The position numbers and the translations under genes are program-made. Below, piece after piece: positions 58,893 through 64,000 of a DNA stretch of 64,000 bases. The stretch is from Peromyscus leucopus (Eukaryota; Chordata; Mammalia; Rodentia; Cricetidae). The notes under the pieces were generated by a model, which made no database searches, was not told where the DNA came from, and saw only the letters and a program-made list of their open reading frames with translations. The stretch spans positions 27,701,832 to 27,765,831 of the forward strand of contig NC_051075.1 of NCBI RefSeq assembly GCF_004664715.2, given 5' to 3'. Every line of letters begins with the position of its first letter. Position 1 is the first letter of the stretch.

Positions 58893-58953
<61 letters not shown>
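58744..58953 (+). repeat. Four-part compound microsatellite
   Basis: (TA)n 58744-58784, (TG)n 58785-58800, then (GA)n 58814-58858, (GGGA)n 58859-58898 and (GA)n 58899-58953. Over 200 bp of low-complexity DNA with a polypurine strand of about 140 bp. Confidence 0.98.
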
Positions 58954-58956
<3 letters not shown>

Positions 58957-59127
58957 GTTGAGGCCAGAGATGCCAGAGTTTGATGTTGGACCTTTTCCAA
59001 TTACTGTCCTCTGTAGGTTTTCAGACAAGATCACACCCCGAATTTGAAGATTACTGATTTGGTTTGTGTAGCAAACACTTAATAATTGAGCCATTTCAGA
59101 AATCCCCCACTTTTCAAAGTTTAGCAA

Positions 59128-59375
59128 TGGTTTTTTTAACTATTATTTTTTTATTTTACAACACCATTCAGTTCCACATAATAGCCACAGATTCCCCTGC
59201 TCTCCCCCTCCCACCCCCTTCCCCCTCCACCCAGCCCACCCCCCATTCCCACCTCCTCCAGATCAAGGTCTCCCCCGAGGACCGGGATCGATCTGATAGA
59301 CTCAGTCCAGGCAGGTCCAGTTTCCTTTTATATAGAGGTCCTATAAACCAAGGCAAAGATGTTTTGAAGTATTTG
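59128..59375 (-). mobile_element. L1 3' UTR end
   Basis: A T-rich left end (TTTTTTAACTATTATTTTTTTATTTTAC), CACATAATAGCCACAGATTCCCC and a C-rich block at 59199-59255 form the complement of a muroid L1 3' end with its G-rich tract and 'gaatctgtggctgatatgt' terminus. CpGs at 59274-59292 survive, suggesting moderate age. Confidence 0.75.
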
Positions 59376-59744
59376 CAATTCTCTGGTCCCCTTTATGTCT
59401 ATTCTTCACTATAGTCTTTCATGTTCTGCAGCTAAGTGTGCCACTAGCCTCTTTGGAAAGCCATAGTACACACATACACATGCCTATCTGCAGTGTGGCT
59501 TGCTCCTGTTGTTGTCTTAATTAACTCTGTTAAAGATAAACTACCACAAATGCTCCTAACTTAGATTTTAGAGAAAAAGCTGTAGGATGGACAGAGACCA
59601 TGCTTAGTAGATAGTATCATAACCAAGCATTTTAGCAAACCTCATGAACACACATGGCTTAATTTTCTGTAGCCCTATGTTGGCTTTTGATATCTCCTTA
59701 AACTGATAAAATATGAATATGTTCATTAGTGAGACTCAGACCCA
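59376..59744. other. Unassigned sequence
   Basis: May include further diverged L1 sequence, but I cannot place it. Confidence 0.4.
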
Positions 59745-60110
59745 CAGTCAACACCAACAGATGAATAAAAAAGAAAATGCAATATGTATGCAATGGGGTT
59801 TTATTTGGCTACAAGGAAGAGGGAAATTGTTTCATTTTCAGGAAAATAAATAGAACTAGAGAATTAAAGTGAATTAAATCAGTCCCATCAAGGCATGTAT
59901 TGCTGGCTTTCTCACAGGTGGAGGGAAGCTCAATGAGGAAAAAGGATGTGAAACTAAAACCAGGGGTCACTTGAGATGTGAGAAAGGCAGAGGAAAAGGG
60001 AGAAGAGGGGAAATGAAAGAGGAATAGAAGGAGTCAATATGATCAAAGTACATTTTATGCCTGCATGTCATCATGAAATTAACACATATTAATAAACCAA
60101 GGAAAAGAAG
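59745..60110 (+). mobile_element. Old L1 3' end
   Basis: GAAAATGCAATATGTATGC, GGGGTTTTATTTGGCTACAAGG, AAATTGTTTCATTTTCAGG, AACTAGAGAATTAAAGTG and GATCAAAGTACATTTTATGCCTG...TTAATAAACC follow the ORF2 end plus 3' UTR of old rodent L1s. Confidence 0.7.
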
Positions 60111-60544
60111 GAACAAGGGACTCTGAATATAATTTATAAATCCTCCCCAAAAGTGAACTTATCTCATTTATGAATGGCTAGCCAGAGGCATACAATTTCT
60201 GGTTTATAATGTCATCTACAGCCCCAAAGTTTATCTGTTCCTATCTCTGAACTGTTCTTGTCAATGGGTATAAAAAGTTTTCTTAGTTGATTTAAACTCA
60301 AAAGTAGACTGATGGGCTAACAATAGCAACAAAAAAAGGCTCAACAGACATACTTACTGTCAGTCACACAAAAGGTCCCAGTCTCTTGTCAAGTGTTGAT
60401 GGAGGTCATCAACAAGGAGAAGAGAAAGAAACTGTGGCAGCAATGCCCAGGGCCTGCATGGGTCTAAGCCAGATGGGATCCTGGTGCTGAGAAGAGGAAG
60501 TAGAGATGACCTCCTATCCCCAACTATCTCCAATCTCTGAGGGG
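60111..60544. other. Unassigned sequence
   Basis: No gene or repeat recognised. Confidence 0.45.
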
Positions 60545-60701
60545 TCTGGAGAGATATCTCAGTGCTTAAGAGCCTATTCTGCTACTGCATGGGACCCGAT
60601 TTTAGTTTTCAACTCCCAAGTCAGACTGCTTGCAACTACCTGTAAGTCTAGCTCCAGAGGATTGGATTCTCTCTTCTAGCTTCTGTCAGCTCTCAGCTTA
60701 T

Positions 60702-60751
<50 letters not shown>

Positions 60752-60755
60752 AAAA
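60545..60755 (+). mobile_element. B3 SINE ending in (CA)n
   Basis: Starts GGTCTGGAGAGATATCTCAGTG, has CTTAAGAGCC, GTAAGTCTAGCTCCAGAGG and TCTCTCTTCTAGCTTCTG, the B2/B3 order, then 48 bp of (CA)n at 60703-60750. Confidence 0.85.
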
Positions 60756-62449
60756 AGCAAAAGAATCTGCTCAAGAGAGAAGCCCCATCTTTTTGTATTG
60801 CAAGTCAATGAAGCACATAGAGTCTCTGTGCAGGACAAAGAAAACAAGGAGGCAACACGTTAGGGAGCTGAGCGTCTTCTGATCTATGTACAGTAGGGAA
60901 TGCAATGATGATAGTGCTACAACCCCAGGAACACTTATATTTGCACGGTTTCCACAGAAAGGTCCCGCAGCAAGCTGTCATTTGCAGGCCGAGTCCATCC
61001 ATTCCCTAGGACCATCACCTGATGATGAAATCTGACAAGTGTCAGGCCTGCCCCAGGCTCCTTCACTTAACTGATCCTCTCTCATTCTTTGACAGCTTCA
61101 GAATGAAGTTTATTTCCTGCATTTAATGGATTTGTCATAGACTTTAATTGAATCTTCCAGATAAAAGAAATTTAGGACAACTTCAATAGTCTGGCTTGTA
61201 GCCTTGCTGGATTCTTCAAGTCTTGAATATCAATCCCGGCACTCAGAAGATGGGCTGGGATAATTGCAAATCAGCTTTATCAGGCCCAAAGCATAAATCC
61301 TTTTTTCATCTTTCTAAAGGTCCAGACTTAGGGATTTAGGAAAGAAAAAAGTATTTTATGGAAATAATTTGTACTGGGTGGATCAAATTCCTGAATGATT
61401 TTTCCCTGAAAGAATATTAGATAACATTTAACAATCAAGTTTACTATTAGGATATGTGTTTCTTAGGCAAAAAGTATTTTGTAAATATGCCATGATTGCT
61501 TTTTGAAATGTCCATCAATCAATTTAAAATGACTTTTGTTAGTGTGTTTCTCAAGGACAAAATAATCAAACACATCCACTTTTCAGTGCACTATTTTCCT
61601 AATCATGTAAAACTTAAATATTGGTCAGGATTTCTTTTTTTTTTTTTAACAACTATTATAACTTACACTTGTTTACTCTGTTGCTTAGCATCAAATGTCT
61701 GATCACATGTTTTTATGAACTGACAAGATACTTAATTCATACATTAGGATCTGAAATTGTCTATCAAAGATAACTGATATCTAAAAATAAAATATGGCCC
61801 TCTCCTTTTCCTGGGTTGATGCTTTTCCTATTGAGTAAAAAGAAAAGTAGAAGGAAAAAAACACCAGAGTTTAGAAAATGAACTATTCAGTGAAGTGGCT
61901 TATTTAGTCAGTCTTGGAAATCTTGGGAATAATCAAATCATTTGTCTTTTTGATAGTTACTTATGAAGTCATATTATGCAAAACCAAGCTTTCTGGGGAA
62001 TGTAAAAAAATGATGTCTAGGATGTATGGGTGTTTTGCTCTTATTTATGACTTTCTGAATAGGAGATTTCATTAGTGCCCTCTGCTTCAAATAAAGCAGT
62101 GGTATAAAAGGTTGTTTTGAATGTGCCTTGAGAGTAAAAATTATGTATATCAAAGTTTGAAACCTTTGTGTGTGTTTTGAAATTAGATGATCGATTTACA
62201 ATCAAGGTATCTCATTTTTGTCCTTGTCATGCTGGCTCCTTCACTTCTGGTTTTGCTTTCCTATTTCCCTGGATGCTATAGAGTTTTTCCCCCAATAATA
62301 AGGTATTTTGGGACTTAATAAAAAATAAATAAGACATATTCCTTTGCTTGGAAACCTGCCCTGACACTTGAAAAATTATCTTGTTAGTTTCCCCAATTAA
62401 TTAATTACACAATATTTTAACATCTGCTAATAAAACAGTTTCTTTACTA
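60756..62449. other. Unassigned stretch
   Basis: About 1.7 kb without a recognised gene or repeat. Confidence 0.5.
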
Positions 62450-62560
62450 GACTATAACCTTATTAAGAGCAGATCAAATGTTTCGAAGTCTGTATATCCC
62501 AGCAGGAGCACAGAAATGGTTGTGTTTGTTGAAGGATTTTCTAAATAAATGAATGAAGAG
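62450..62560 (+). mobile_element. L2 3' end
   Basis: TATAACCTTATTAAGAGCAG, AGTCTGTATATCCCAGCAGGAGCACAGAAATGG and CTAAATAAATGAATGAAGAGG follow the L2 3' end order. Confidence 0.7.
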
Positions 62561-62764
62561 GCAGCAAGAATATTTTGTAGGTGGTTCCTGGAACTCTCTG
62601 TAGCTATAACTTTGGAATGAGGTTGGGATAGATGAGCACAGCGGCACAAGCTCAGAAACAATGGTTCTAAATCACAAGGGTGTTTCTAACAGAAATAAAG
62701 TCGGATGCGTTCCTAAACTGAAAGATGTGGAAAATGTTAGTAACAATGACAAAGATAATCTTGA

Positions 62765-62921
62765 GCAGTAACAAGCTGCCTCCAAGTTCTTGTCCTTAAT
62801 TCCTTTTCTGACTTTACTGCATGATAGACTACACATTCAAAATTGACTATAAGATCAAATACACCCTTTCCTCCCCAAATTCCTTTTAGTCATGATGTTT
62901 TATCACAGCAAGAGAAATCGT
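62765..62921 (+). mobile_element. 3' end of a MaLR-type LTR
   Basis: CAAGTTCTTGTCCTTAATTCC, TCTGACTTTACTGCATGATAG, ATCAAATACACCCTTTCCTCCCC and AGTCATGATGTTTTATCACAGC...GTAAGACA mirror the last third of the LTR at 6529-6966. Confidence 0.7.
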
Positions 62922-64000
62922 AAGACAAGAAGAGGCCACGATGGACAGAGATGCCTTCCCATGCAGAACGCAGCTTTTTGCCACCTCAGCTGTGAACCAA
63001 GAGGAGGAAGTCCCTCATTAACATTCATCCTTTCAGCCAGCTTCCCTTGTGAATATCAGTGTGTGTTTGAAGCAGCTGACCAGAGTTAGAATCTGTGAAC
63101 TGTGAAGATGATTGGATTTAGGAAGAATTAAATCCAGGTCTTTGCTGGTCTTAGCAAAGAATGCTAAATTGAACCAATCAGTCAAGAATGTCCCCATCAG
63201 ATTTCCAAGACTTTCTACTCATCTGTTTTAAGTATTTAGGCCAGGTTTTCCCATCGCAGTCCCTGATGTCAGCTACCCAATCTCTTCTGGTTGGTGCAGG
63301 GCTATCTTACCTGTTAGATAACAGAAACAAAAGGCCAACTTGAAACTAAGTTTCTATTTTGGCAACTCATCTACCAAACTTTTCAGAGATACTAAAATTA
63401 TTGGTTTATGAATGAAAGGCATTCAGCTGCTATAAGAGCTCATAAAATAAGCCAATGGCCATGATCTGATCTGTATTTGTAGATGTTGATTAGGTCATTA
63501 CCAGCACTGAGATGAGGAACATAGTTACACGTTATTTCTGTCGCCTCTATCTCTTCTCAGTCAGAACCCTGATACCCCTACTGCTTGTGAGTCATACTTT
63601 TCTTTCCTATTCTTTTCTTATGACACCTTTGTTTATCCATGAGATTTCTTTTTATATCCAGAGAAAGTTAAAATCATATTTAAATTGTGAAAGTTTCTCT
63701 GTCCCAAATTTGTTTACTAAACTTATTTTACTTTAAACTTTTGTTTATTCTTGAGAATTACATAAAAGTGTTCAATGTACCAGGGCCTCCATTTCCTCTC
63801 AATAGGACCCTCCTCTAATTCATATTTATATAACTTACTGAGTCTACTTAGTGCTGAAGTTATGTACATTGTTGTAGGGCATTCCAAAAGAGCATGGCAA
63901 CCCTTCCAATGACCACATCTCCAAGGAAGAGTGATTTTCCCTATAGGCCAGCAACTATAAACTGCTGATAGGTCCTCAGAAGGGAATGGGGCCAGAAGAT
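62922..64000. other. Unassigned sequence to the window end
   Basis: No gene or repeat recognised. Confidence 0.45.

Noticed and set aside
62280..62410. AT-rich tract as a possible origin or matrix-attachment site
   Set aside because: Base composition alone is not enough to support such a call.

Overview
The window is non-coding mammalian DNA from a muroid rodent, most likely a cricetid (hamster, vole or deer-mouse type). The evidence is its repeats: B1, B3, B4 and ID SINEs, rodent L1 3' ends, MaLR-type LTRs, a URR1-like hAT element, and solo LTRs of the kind I associate with cricetid ERV2/ERVK. Mammal-wide MIR, L2 and L1M relics lie beneath them. The species assignment is inferred from pattern memory, not from a search. 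I found no protein-coding gene, rRNA, functional tRNA, CpG island or CRISPR array that I can support. Nearly all open reading frames fall in L1 3' UTRs, LTRs or microsatellites. Two weak coding candidates are recorded with low confidence: a possible 61-nt first coding exon with a strong splice donor at 16675-16735, and a 121-codon open stretch at 36334-36696.

Layout. 1-7.5 kb: an LTR with a B1 in it, L1 pieces, MIRs, a B1 with perfect target-site duplications, an inverted L1, a short retroposed LTR transcript, and a MaLR-type LTR nested in an older one. 7.5-9.9 kb: mostly unique. 9.9-14.8 kb: a block of L1 sequence, with an old L1 on the plus strand, two minus-strand L1 3' ends, and a plus-strand ORF2 piece at the end that looks like a 5' inversion. 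14.8-18.5 kb: the most repeat-poor part. 18.5-27.2 kb: B4 SINEs, a recently inserted truncated L1, an L1M relic, B1, and a MaLR-type LTR split by a huge GA microsatellite. 27.2-34.7 kb: mostly unique, with an ID, a B4 and a solo LTR. 34.7-42.5 kb: MaLR LTRs, URR1, B3 SINEs and two ERV2-like solo LTRs. 42.5-46 kb: a roughly 3 kb L1 split by a solo LTR. 46-54.5 kb: unique sequence with MIR, L2, L1 and B4 pieces and long dinucleotide tracts. 54.5-57.1 kb: a 2.5 kb L1 with a B1 inside. 57-64 kb: unique sequence with L1 pieces, a B1-like SINE, a B3, an L2 and a MaLR end.

The solo LTRs and several L1 and SINE copies keep readable target-site duplications, so several insertions can be ordered in time. 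The more unusual items are a 157-bp retroposed fragment that matches part of an LTR also present twice in this window, B1-like segments built into three related LTRs, two inverted L1 insertions, and an unexplained pair of 32-bp inverted repeats 1.2 kb apart. I saw no sign of a new multi-gene biological system.
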